From positions 1 to 5,730 of the forward strand of contig JAKSOM010000063.1 of NCBI GenBank assembly GCA_024405585.1: a DNA stretch of 5,730 bases. Reading direction: 5' to 3'. Made by a program: the position numbers and the translations under genes. This document shows, piece after piece, positions 1 to 5,384 of this stretch. The notes under the pieces were generated by a model. That model saw nothing but the letters and a program-made list of their open reading frames with translations. It ran no database searches and was not told the origin of the DNA. Position 1 is the stretch's first letter; each line of letters opens with the position of its first letter. This DNA is from Acidaminococcaceae bacterium (GTDB lineage: Bacteria > Bacillota > Negativicutes > Acidaminococcales > Acidaminococcaceae).

Positions 1-889
1 CCGCCAATTCCCAAATCTTGCCCTGGGGGTCCTTGAAGGCGCCGTCCCCATAAACCATAACTTCAATCTTCTTGCCGGTGGCCTGGGCCAGCCGGGCCTG
101 GATGTCCTCCACCAATTCCTGGCATTCCTTGGGGAAGAGTTTGATTTGGTCCTCCTTGGCCTTGTTGCTGCCCAAAAGGCCGTATTTGGCGTTGAAGCCG
201 CTGCTGTTAATGCTGGCGGTCATAAGATCGTCCAAACCGCAAACAACCTTCGCCCCTGCCGCCTTCAGAATCCTCTTGGTGCGGGCCCGGGTGTGGATGT
301 CGCAGCACAGCACGTGATCGGCATAAGGCAGAATGGCTTTGGCCTGGTTGGCGAAAATGATTTCGCACTCCGCACCGCTTTCCTCAATCAGTTTGCCGTA
401 ATAATCCACATAGTCGATGCCGGTGAAGGGATGTTTGTTCTCCCCGAAGAGGGCCCGGTATTTTTCCAGGGTTAGAACTTCGCTGTAGGGGTTGACCCCG
501 GCATCATCAAGTTTATCCAAAGACACCAATTCGTTGCCCACCTCGTCGGAGGGGTAACTGAGCATCAGAACGATTTTTTTTGCACCCTTGGCAATACCCC
601 GCAGGCAGATGGCAAAACGGTTGCGGCTGAGAATGGGGAAAATGACTCCCACGGTTTCCCCGCCTAATTTTGCCCTGACATCTGTAGCGATATCATCCAC
701 GCTGCAGTAGTTGCCCTGGGCCCTGGCCACCACGCTTTCCGTAACGGCCACCACATCCCGGTCTTCCAGGGGGAAGTTTTCGGATTGGGCTGCTGCCAGT
801 ACGGATTCGGTAACAATCTTTGCCAAATCATCACCCTGACGGATGATGGGGGTACGGATACCCCGTGAAACAGTACCAACGTTTCTCAT
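1..889 (-). CDS. Coenzyme F420-0:L-glutamate ligase family protein (CofE/FbiB-like), 3' end cut by window edge
   Basis: The minus strand reads open without a stop from an ATG at 889-887 to the window edge: 296 codons plus one base, no frameshift. In methanogens and actinobacteria the family adds L-glutamate to coenzyme F420-0 in a GTP- and divalent-metal-dependent reaction in the cytoplasm. Seen here: an N-terminal segment SRGIRTPII (residues 8-16) followed by GDDLAKIV (19-26); the family-type block DVVAVTESVVARAQGNY (45-61); FPILSRNRFAICLRGIA (84-100), LSYPSDEVGN (110-119), DIHTRARTKRILK (197-209), a GLLGSNKA stretch (237-244) and VMVYGDGAFKDP (277-288). Homologues in Firmicutes are about 390 residues, so roughly 95 residues are missing on the left. 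The start is supported by GAGGT (899-903) nine bases upstream. The gene is divergent from the transport operon with its own promoter. Family membership is quite sure. Whether the substrate is really F420 is not: I see no other F420 genes, and many Firmicutes homologues have no proven function. Confidence 0.85.
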   Translation of the reverse strand, partial: MRNVGTVSRGIRTPIIRQGDDLAKIVTESVLAAAQSENFPLEDRDVVAVTESVVARAQGNYCSVDDIATDVRAKLGGETVGVIFPILSRNRFAICLRGIAKGAKKIVLMLSYPSDEVGNELVSLDKLDDAGVNPYSEVLTLEKYRALFGENKHPFTGIDYVDYYGKLIEESGAECEIIFANQAKAILPYADHVLCCDIHTRARTKRILKAAGAKVVCGLDDLMTASINSSGFNAKYGLLGSNKAKEDQIKLFPKECQELVEDIQARLAQATGKKIEVMVYGDGAFKDPQGKIWELA

Positions 890-950
890 AATTCTTTGAC
901 CTCATTCATTGTCTGAAAAATTCTTTGGCCCGCAAAAAGGACCAGTGCAT

Positions 951-979
951 ATTGTAATGGGTGGCGGAATGTTTAGCAA
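951..979 (-). promoter_or_regulatory. Promoter of the F420-0 ligase-like gene
   Basis: Read on the minus strand, TTGCTA (979-974) is followed after exactly 17 bases by TACAAT (956-951). Both are close to the sigma-A consensus. Transcription would start near 944 and give a leader of about 55 bases before the ATG at 889. Position, spacing and orientation fit the ligase-like gene. This is a sequence prediction only. Confidence 0.55.
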
Positions 980-1142
980 GTTTAATCAGCGGAAAATTTT
1001 TCGGAGTTTTGGGGCGCAACTTTTATGTTTGAAATGTTACAATGGCAATGCAGTTATACCGAAGATATGTTCTGAATTTTATGGAATTATTCGTAACGAT
1101 ATGAACATTCCAGGTTTGGCTTGGGGTAAAAGGGACTCCGTC

Positions 1143-1211
1143 GGGTGCAAGATGCAATATTGACGAAAAAATATTTGCACCCTTAACTAATATATGTTAA
1201 AATTGGTGCAA
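1143..1211. promoter_or_regulatory. Operator-like array: three phased GGTGCAA sites around the operon promoter
   Basis: GGTGCAA occurs at 1144-1150 (plus), as its complement TTGCACC at 1175-1181, and again at 1205-1211 (plus). The starts are 31 and 30 bases apart, close to three helical turns each time, with alternating orientation. The first two form a perfect 8-base inverted repeat (GGGTGCAA 1143-1150, TTGCACCC 1175-1182), with an inner AATATT pair at 1156-1161 and 1170-1175. The middle copy coincides with the -35 box, and the third lies around the expected transcription start. This is where a repressor or activator of the transport operon would bind. The regulator is unknown. Confidence 0.45.
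1175..1203 (+). promoter_or_regulatory. Promoter of the TAXI-TRAP transport operon
   Basis: TTGCAC (1175-1180) and TAAAAT (1198-1203) are separated by 17 bases, and the -10 box is preceded by TGT (1195-1197), an extended -10 motif. The start site should be near 1210, giving a leader of about 67 bases. A second weaker pair begins at TTGACG (1160-1165), but its -10 (TTAACT, 1183-1188) is poor, so I prefer this one. Confidence 0.6.
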
Positions 1212-1215
1212 TTAT

Positions 1216-1249
1216 TGGGACAATCCCATTTGGCGAATCCAATATTCGC
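1216..1249 (+). promoter_or_regulatory. Two small hairpins in the operon leader
   Basis: TGGGA (1216-1220) pairs with TCCCA (1224-1228) around a three-base loop. Immediately after, GCGAAT (1233-1238) pairs perfectly with ATTCGC (1244-1249) around CCAAT. Both lie between the predicted transcription start and the ribosome binding site at 1263-1268. They could stabilise the mRNA, or be a minor control element. No terminator U-tract and no known riboswitch fold is visible. Confidence 0.35.
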
Positions 1250-1276
1250 ACGTTTTGAAAAGAAGGAGAGAAGAAC

Positions 1277-2236
1277 ATGAGAAAATCTTTTGCTTTAGCA
1301 CTGGGTGCTATGATGTTGGCAGGCATGGCTACTTCCGAAGCAGCCATCAATCGTGCTGACCAATTCGTAACCGTTTTGACCGGTCCCACCAGCGGCATTT
1401 ATTTCCCCATCGGCGGTGCTTTTGACAAGGCATTGAAGGACTACGGCTACAACTCCAGTTCCACTGCTACCGGCGCATCCGGCGAAAACATCAACGCCAT
1501 CCTCACCGGCCAAGGCGAATTGGCTATTGCTATGTCTGACGCTGTACTGCAAGCATATGATGCTTACGGCGCATTCCAGGGCAAGAAACCCGCTAAGAAC
1601 CTGAAGATGTTGATGAGCTTGTGGCCCAACTACGTGCAACTGGTTACCACTGAGGACAGCGGCATTAAGAAATTCGAAGACCTGAAAGGCAAGAGGGTCG
1701 GCGTTGGCGCTCCCAACAGCGGCGTAGAAGTTAACGCCCGCATGATGTTCGAAGCTCACAAGATGAGCTACAAGGACTGCAAGGTTGACTATTTGTCCTA
1801 CGGCGAAGGCATCAAACAAATGATGAACGGCCAATGCGATGCAGCATTCGTTACCAGCGGCTTGAACAATGCCACCATTAACGAACTGGGCACCGTAAAG
1901 AAGATTTACATCGTTCCCATCGAGGGTGCTGCCCGTGAACGCCTGATGAAGAAATACCCCTGCTACAGCGTGGGCTTGATTAAGAAGGAAGTTTATGGCA
2001 CTGCTAAAGATACCCAGACCGCAACCGTTATGAACATTATGTTGGTCAATGACAAACTCAGTGACGAACTGGTTTATGACATCATGAACGGCATCAACGA
2101 GAAAGTTGGCATCATCCAAGCCAGCCACAAGACCGCAGCAGCCAACATTAAACCTGACTTCTATCTGCGTGCAAAACCCATTCCCTTCCATCCCGGCGCA
2201 GTTAAATGGTATAAAGATCACGGCTACAAATTCTAA
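1277..2236 (+). CDS. TAXI family TRAP transporter solute-binding protein
   Basis: This 319-residue protein is the periplasmic binding component of a TRAP transporter. It captures a solute and delivers it to the membrane permease encoded two genes downstream. Residues 1-22 form a signal peptide (MRKS, then a hydrophobic core, likely cleaved after SEA). There is no lipobox cysteine, so the mature protein is probably soluble, which fits a cell with an outer membrane. TAXI hallmarks are the N-terminal VLTGPTSGIYFPIGGAF (33-49), the SGENINAI segment (68-75), LAIAMSDAV (82-90), DLKGKRVGVGAPNSGVEV (135-152) and the C-terminal IPFHPGAVKWYKDHG (302-316). The length is normal for the family. The start is set by AAGGAG (1263-1268), eight bases before the ATG, and by the signal peptide. 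Known TAXI ligands include glutamate and 2-oxoglutarate-like acids; the ligand here cannot be told from sequence. Confidence 0.95.
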   Translation: MRKSFALALGAMMLAGMATSEAAINRADQFVTVLTGPTSGIYFPIGGAFDKALKDYGYNSSSTATGASGENINAILTGQGELAIAMSDAVLQAYDAYGAFQGKKPAKNLKMLMSLWPNYVQLVTTEDSGIKKFEDLKGKRVGVGAPNSGVEVNARMMFEAHKMSYKDCKVDYLSYGEGIKQMMNGQCDAAFVTSGLNNATINELGTVKKIYIVPIEGAARERLMKKYPCYSVGLIKKEVYGTAKDTQTATVMNIMLVNDKLSDELVYDIMNGINEKVGIIQASHKTAAANIKPDFYLRAKPIPFHPGAVKWYKDHGYKF

Positions 2237-2242
2237 TTTCGC

Positions 2243-2761
2243 ATGACGAAAATTAGCAGTTATCTTCGCAGGGGGCCAGTCCTGGCCCTCTGCGGGATAA
2301 TCTTTTTTATTGCATGTTGGTTCTATTGCCAACAAAAGGTTCTGAAAATATTTGTCTGGAAAACTGGTGAAGTTATCCTGACAGAGTCCGTTGCCACAGG
2401 GGACAAGATAGATGTCTTCTGGACTCATTCCCTGGAAAAGATTCCTTGGAATGAATACTATACCTTGCGTGAAGACAATGTATTGGTATTGGACACCATA
2501 ACCTTCCCGGCTTTCGGAGCCGGTATTCCTGCAAACAAAGGCAAGACCCGGATCGGGGATGATGGCCTTATATATATGGAGAAAATCGGTCAGGAGTTCA
2601 GGTATTTTAAGTGGCTGAACTCCAAATTCACCCGGGAAATCAGGGTGAACGGGCGGCTCATCGTGCGGGGCACGGAGTTGCCGAATCATCAAGTTCTGAT
2701 CTTACGCATCGAAAGGAGAGGATTCCCATGGAGGAAAATAAAAAATTCGATGAGGTTGTAA
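2243..2761 (+). CDS. DUF1850 domain membrane-anchored protein of the TAXI-TRAP operon
   Basis: This 172-residue protein has one N-terminal membrane segment (about residues 12-29, cysteine- and phenylalanine-rich) followed by a compact DUF1850 domain (about 35-150) that should face the periplasm. Family-type features are the WTHSLEKIPWNEYY stretch (60-73) and the FGAGIP motif (91-96). Genes of this family recurrently sit next to TAXI-TRAP transporters, and an accessory role in that system is presumed, but no activity is established. The ATG lies six bases after the stop of the binding-protein gene and has no visible Shine-Dalgarno sequence, so it is probably translated by coupling to the upstream gene. 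Its last 34 bases overlap the permease gene, whose ribosome binding site lies inside this reading frame. Residue conservation at the far C-terminus (about 155-172, basic) looks incidental to that overlap. Confidence 0.85.
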   Translation: MTKISSYLRRGPVLALCGIIFFIACWFYCQQKVLKIFVWKTGEVILTESVATGDKIDVFWTHSLEKIPWNEYYTLREDNVLVLDTITFPAFGAGIPANKGKTRIGDDGLIYMEKIGQEFRYFKWLNSKFTREIRVNGRLIVRGTELPNHQVLILRIERRGFPWRKIKNSMRL

Positions 2762-4758
2762 AAGAAGCCAAGCAAGCCAACCTTTCCAAGGAAGAGATGG
2801 AGGCCATGCTCAAGGCATCCAGCGGCGAACTGACGGCTGAACAACAGGCGATCATTGAAGAATTCGACAGGGAGCAGAAAGTCCGCAAATTTAAGGGCTG
2901 GCTGCAAAAATTCTACTATTGGTCCGCAGTGCTGATCGGTCTGTGGCATTTGTATTGTTGCGCCTTCGGCGGCCCGGTAACACTGGTTTACCGTTCCATG
3001 CACGTGGCCTTCATGGTGGGTTTGGGCTTTATGCTCTATCCCATTCACAAAAAGGCCGGTTTCAACAAGGGTATCCCCTGGTACGACTGGTTGCTGATAC
3101 TGTTGACCTTTGCAGTACCCACCTACATGGCTTTGAATTATGTGGACATTGTTGACCATGCGGGGAATCCCACCACCTGGGATACGGTTATCGCCACCCT
3201 GCTGATTGTGACCTTGCTGGAGGCCACCCGCCGGGTCAGCGGCATGCCCCTCATTGTACTCAGCGGTCTCTTCCTCATGTACGGCCTATATGGCCGGATG
3301 ATGCCCGTGTTCCGTCATCGGGGTTACACCTGGGCCCAGACCATCAACCATCTGTTTGCCAATACGGAAGGCATCTACGGCACCTCCGTGGACGTATCCG
3401 TAACCTACATATTCCTGTTCATCATGTTTGGTGCGGTTATGAACAAATCCGGCATGGGGCAGTTCTTCAATGACATTGCCCTGGCTCTGGCCGGTGCCAG
3501 CCGTGGCGGTCCTGCCAAAGTTTCCGTCTGCGCCTCCGCCTTTTTGGGTTCCATCAACGGCTCTGCGGTGGCCAACGTGGTTACCACAGGTGCCTTCACC
3601 ATCCCTTTGATGAAAAAAACCGGCTACAGCAAGGAATTCGCCGGAGCGGTTGAATCCGCGGCCTCCGTGGGCGGTCAGATCCTGCCTCCGGTTATGGGTG
3701 CGGCGGCCTTCATCATGGCGGAAATGCTGGGCATGAAATATTACCAGATTACCATTGCGGCGGCCATTCCTGCCGTTCTGTACTACCTGGGCGTAATCCT
3801 GCAGGTTCACTACCGTGCCTGCCGTATGGGTTTGAAGGGCGTGAGCCGTGAGAACCTGCCGGCTGTGGGCAAGGTTATGAGGGAGAAGGGGCATTTGTGC
3901 CTGCCCATCCTGTTCCTGCTCTATATGCTCTTCTTCAGCAGCTTCACCATCATCTATGCGGCCTTCTGGTCAATTCTCTTCACTGTAGCCATCAGCTGGG
4001 TGAAAAAGGATACCCGCATGGGCTTCAAGGATTGTTGTGATGCTCTGGTTGCCGGCACCAAGGAGACCTGCTCCGTGGCCCTGGCGTGCGCAACGGTGGG
4101 CATCATCGTGGGTGTAATTGCCAAAACCGGTTTCGGTTTGAACCTGGCCAACGCCATCTTGGATTTGGGCGGACACAGTTTGCTCCTGACCCTGCTCTTC
4201 ACCATGGTGACCTGCATGGTTCTGGGCATGGGTGTTCCCTCCATTCCTGCATACATCATTACCGCCACCATGGCGGCTCCTGCTCTGGCCAAACTGGGCA
4301 TTCCTGAACTGGCCAGCCACATGTTCGTATTCTACTTTGGCATGTTCGCCAATATAACGCCTCCCGTAGCCCTGGCTTCCTTTGCAGCGGCCGGACTCTC
4401 CGGCGGTGACCCCATGAAGACCGGTTGGCAGAGCATGAAACTGGCCATTGCCGGCTTCATTGTGCCCTTCATGTTCGTATATTGCAAGGAACTTTTGCTC
4501 ATCGGCGTGGGAACGGAATACAGCTACATGCATGCTCTGCAGGTTGCAGTTACGGCCATGATGGGCGTCATCCTTATCGCTTCTGCCATTGAAGGATGGA
4601 TGGTTACCTCCCTGCCCCTGCCCTTCCGGGTGGCGGCTGGCGCGGCATCCTTCCTGCTGATTGATGCGGGCCTGATTACGGACTTGATCGGTTTGGCTGT
4701 TTTCGTGGCTTGCGCCGCCCAACAGTTCTACGCTGTGAAGAAGAACAAAGCGGCTTAG
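2728..4758 (+). CDS. TRAP transporter permease, fused 4TM (DctQ-like) and 12TM (DctM-like) subunits
   Basis: This 676-residue integral membrane protein is the permease of the TAXI-TRAP system. Residues 1-58 are hydrophilic, charged and helix-prone. A DctQ-like bundle follows (about 60-195, with hydrophobic segments near 62-80, 88-106, 119-138, 153-168 and 174-190), then the DctM-like transport core (about 215-590). Core motifs visible are GSINGSAVANVVTTGAF (274-290), SVGGQILPPVMGAAAF (313-328), GMGVPSIPAYI (500-510) and NITPPVALASFAAAGLSGGDP (542-562, shown here only as its family signature). Further membrane segments lie at about 603-620 and 632-668. Uptake is driven by an ion gradient, usually sodium, with protons possible in TAXI systems. 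The ATG at 2728 is chosen because AAAGGAGAG (2712-2720) sits just upstream. An in-frame GTG at 2611 would add 39 residues, but it has no ribosome binding site and lies deep in the preceding gene. Confidence 0.95.
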   Translation: MEENKKFDEVVKEAKQANLSKEEMEAMLKASSGELTAEQQAIIEEFDREQKVRKFKGWLQKFYYWSAVLIGLWHLYCCAFGGPVTLVYRSMHVAFMVGLGFMLYPIHKKAGFNKGIPWYDWLLILLTFAVPTYMALNYVDIVDHAGNPTTWDTVIATLLIVTLLEATRRVSGMPLIVLSGLFLMYGLYGRMMPVFRHRGYTWAQTINHLFANTEGIYGTSVDVSVTYIFLFIMFGAVMNKSGMGQFFNDIALALAGASRGGPAKVSVCASAFLGSINGSAVANVVTTGAFTIPLMKKTGYSKEFAGAVESAASVGGQILPPVMGAAAFIMAEMLGMKYYQITIAAAIPAVLYYLGVILQVHYRACRMGLKGVSRENLPAVGKVMREKGHLCLPILFLLYMLFFSSFTIIYAAFWSILFTVAISWVKKDTRMGFKDCCDALVAGTKETCSVALACATVGIIVGVIAKTGFGLNLANAILDLGGHSLLLTLLFTMVTCMVLGMGVPSIPAYIITATMAAPALAKLGIPELASHMFVFYFGMFANITPPVALASFAAAGLSGGDPMKTGWQSMKLAIAGFIVPFMFVYCKELLLIGVGTEYSYMHALQVAVTAMMGVILIASAIEGWMVTSLPLPFRVAAGAASFLLIDAGLITDLIGLAVFVACAAQQFYAVKKNKAA

Positions 4759-4771
4759 TCATCTCAAAATT

Positions 4772-4802
4772 AAAGGTCCCTTGCTTGCAAGGGGCCTTTT
4801 TT
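4772..4802 (+). terminator. Intrinsic terminator of the transport operon
   Basis: AAAGGTCCCTTG (4772-4783) and CAAGGGGCCTTT (4788-4799) form a 12-base-pair stem with one G-T wobble and a four-base loop, followed by a run of Ts ending at 4802. It starts 13 bases after the permease stop, so it closes the operon. Confidence 0.9.
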
Positions 4803-4812
4803 ATGCTATAAT
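4785..4812 (+). promoter_or_regulatory. Promoter-like sequence embedded in the operon terminator
   Basis: TATAAT (4807-4812) is preceded by TGC (4804-4806), a perfect extended -10. TTGCAA (4785-4790), in the loop and right arm of the terminator stem, stands 16 bases upstream as a possible -35. Transcription would start near 4819 and run toward the antitoxin RNA. No gene with a ribosome binding site follows within 100 bases, so the product, if any, is unclear. Confidence 0.35.
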
Positions 4813-4927
4813 TGGCAACGACAGAAAATTGATAGAGAAATGATATTGGCATGTTGAAAATTTTTAATGAAAACGAGAAAATAATTGGATATGCAAAAGA
4901 GATGCGAAAAAATTTAACGTATTGCGT

Positions 4928-4956
4928 TTGACACGATGTGCGTTTTGTGGTAGAAT
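4928..4956 (+). promoter_or_regulatory. Near-consensus promoter of the antitoxin RNA
   Basis: TTGACA (4928-4933, perfect -35) and TAGAAT (4951-4956, one mismatch) are separated by 17 bases. This is the strongest promoter in the window, as expected for an antitoxin RNA that must outnumber the toxin mRNA. No protein gene follows it before the terminator at 5016-5063. The expected start is an A at about 4963. Confidence 0.75.
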
Positions 4957-4962
4957 AAGCAC

Positions 4963-5060
4963 ATAAAAAAGTGAGGTGCCCGCCCACAAGTGGGATTGCC
5001 TCCTGTAGATTAGTTAAGAAAAACCACCTGCAGCAGCGACAACTGATTGGGTGGTTTTTT
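4963..5060 (+). ncRNA. Predicted antisense antitoxin RNA (type I toxin-antitoxin)
   Basis: About 98 nt, from the strong promoter to the T-run of the bidirectional terminator. It should restrain the toxin mRNA made from the facing strand. Two regions can pair with that mRNA. The first is the terminator hairpin (5017-5060), fully complementary because it is copied from the opposite strand. The second is GATTGCCTCCT (4994-5004), whose ATTGCCTCCT can pair over ten positions (two G-U) with the toxin's Shine-Dalgarno AGGAGGTGAT. The RNA can fold on itself: GAGGTG (4973-4978) with TTGCCTC (the last six bases of 4996-5002 paired, G-U included), and an inner CCCA/TGGG stem (4983-4986, 4991-4994) presenting a CAAG loop. 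A GTG-initiated frame at 4971 has no ribosome binding site and crosses the terminator, so I treat the transcript as non-coding. The ends are predicted and not measured. Confidence 0.65.
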
Positions 5061-5063
5061 CTT
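5016..5063. terminator. Shared bidirectional terminator of toxin mRNA and antitoxin RNA
   Basis: AAAAACCACC (5019-5028) pairs with GGTGGTTTTT (5050-5059), with a loop of about 21 bases that can fold slightly further (CAG with CTG). On the plus strand the right arm runs into six Ts (5055-5060). On the minus strand the left arm gives TTTTTCTT (5023-5016). It therefore serves both convergent transcripts. It lies four bases downstream of the toxin stop codon. Confidence 0.8.
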
Positions 5064-5067
5064 ATGA

Positions 5068-5160
5068 TTAATAGCGTCCACTGAAATTAAAGATAAATGT
5101 CAGTAATGCCAAGAGAAACATTCCGAAGACCATAAGGTCTCTGAAATCAAAATTCTTCAT
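5068..5160 (-). CDS. Small hydrophobic type I toxin peptide (holin-like / TxpA-type)
   Basis: ATG at 5160-5158 to TAA at 5070-5068 encodes 30 residues: a polar start MKNFDFRD, a hydrophobic membrane helix (about residues 9-26, with the core VFGMFLLALLTFIF at 11-24), and the tail NFSGRY. The FGMFLLALL pattern matches the conserved FG-x-F-hydrophobic-LL signature of short 'putative holin-like toxin' peptides (TxpA, BsrG and relatives), which insert in the cytoplasmic membrane and disturb it or the cell wall. The ribosome binding site AGGAGGTGAT (5174-5165) is a perfect ten-base match to the 16S tail, four bases before the ATG, and that decides the start. The frame is too short for ordinary gene callers. 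Its own promoter, an upstream hairpin that hides the ribosome binding site, a shared terminator and a facing RNA gene all support a toxin. No toxicity is shown by sequence alone. Confidence 0.75.
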   Translation of the reverse strand: MKNFDFRDLMVFGMFLLALLTFIFNFSGRY

Positions 5161-5164
5161 AAGC

Positions 5165-5188
5165 ATCACCTCCTTTTACGGAGGCAAT
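5165..5188 (-). promoter_or_regulatory. Hairpin hiding the toxin ribosome binding site
   Basis: In the toxin mRNA, ATTGCCTCC (5188-5180) can pair with GGAGGTGAT (5173-5165) over nine base pairs, two of them G-U, around the loop GTAAAA. The right arm is the Shine-Dalgarno sequence itself, so folding would block ribosome entry. Such cis-sequestration is a known feature of type I toxin mRNAs and would keep the fresh transcript silent until the antitoxin RNA binds it. Confidence 0.65.
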
Positions 5189-5220
5189 CACCACCTGCAC
5201 ACGAGCAACTCACGGGCAGT

Positions 5221-5249
5221 ATTTTAGCATATTGTTGTGGGTAAATCAA
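5221..5249 (-). promoter_or_regulatory. Promoter of the toxin mRNA
   Basis: Read on the minus strand, TTGATT (5249-5244) and TAAAAT (5226-5221) are 17 bases apart, and TGC before the -10 makes an extended -10. Transcription should start near 5217-5213, giving a leader of about 55 bases and an mRNA of about 195-200 nt ending at the shared terminator. Confidence 0.65.
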
Positions 5250-5270
5250 GTGGCTGGCAGTGACTTGATT
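5244..5270. promoter_or_regulatory. Perfect 8-base inverted repeat over the toxin -35 box
   Basis: AATCAAGT (5244-5251) and ACTTGATT (5263-5270) are exact complements whose centres are 19 bases apart, near two helical turns. The left arm contains the -35 box of the toxin promoter. This would suit a dimeric DNA-binding regulator. It could also be chance or a weak hairpin; there is no T-run for a terminator. Confidence 0.35.
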
Positions 5271-5314
5271 GGCTATAATCTGGCTTTTGGAACATGCCAC
5301 CATCACTATTCGCT

Positions 5315-5343
5315 ATACTCTACACTCTACACTCTAATACTCT
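5315..5343. repeat. Short tandem repeat, unit ACTCTAC
   Basis: The 7-base unit ACTCTAC occurs at 5317-5323 and 5324-5330. A shortened copy (ACTCTA) follows at 5331-5336, and a last ACTCT at 5339-5343 comes after a small break. It lies in non-coding sequence and shows no sign of being part of a gene. Confidence 0.7.
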
Positions 5344-5384
5344 GGAGCGGAGCGACAAAGAGGGGCGGACAAGAAGGCAGGTGA

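Larger units (their letters stand above)
890..1276. other. Divergent intergenic region with two promoters and an operator-like array
   Basis: This 387-base region separates the ligase-like gene from the TRAP operon. Its left part carries the ligase promoter (951-979). Its right part (1143-1276) carries the operon promoter, the GGTGCAA array, two leader hairpins and the ribosome binding site. The middle (about 980-1140) is AT-rich and I see no gene, RNA or convincing repeat there. An 84-codon open frame at 909-1163 has no ribosome binding site, runs across both promoter regions and has no recognisable protein features, so I do not call it a gene. Confidence 0.6.

Noticed and set aside
909..1163. 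84-codon open frame in the divergent intergenic region
   Set aside because: No ribosome binding site, odd composition, and it overlaps the ligase promoter and the GGTGCAA array.
1295..2692. A 465-codon open frame on the minus strand across the binding-protein and DUF1850 genes
   Set aside because: It is a shadow of the strongly supported plus-strand genes, has no ribosome binding site, no family-like motifs, and spans two separate genes and their junction.
2611..2727. Upstream GTG extension of the TRAP permease by 39 residues
   Set aside because: There is no ribosome binding site before the GTG, the added residues are not membrane- or signal-like, and a good site (AAAGGAGAG) precedes the ATG at 2728.
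4851..4931. 26-codon frame starting MLKIFNENEK, between the operon terminator and the antitoxin promoter
   Set aside because: There is no clear ribosome binding site, and its stop codon lies inside the -35 box of the antitoxin promoter. It could be a leftover of a longer gene, but I cannot support that.
4676..4987. 103-codon minus-strand frame over the operon terminator
   Set aside because: It spans the permease 3' end, a strong terminator and the antitoxin promoter in antisense, and has no recognisable protein features.
4971..5084. GTG-initiated 37-codon frame across the antitoxin RNA
   Set aside because: It has no ribosome binding site, runs through the bidirectional terminator and into the toxin gene antisense, so it would not be fully transcribed.
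5315..5343. Tandem ACTCTAC repeat considered as a CRISPR array or origin iterons
   Set aside because: Units are only seven bases without spacers, and no DnaA-box-like or replication gene is nearby.
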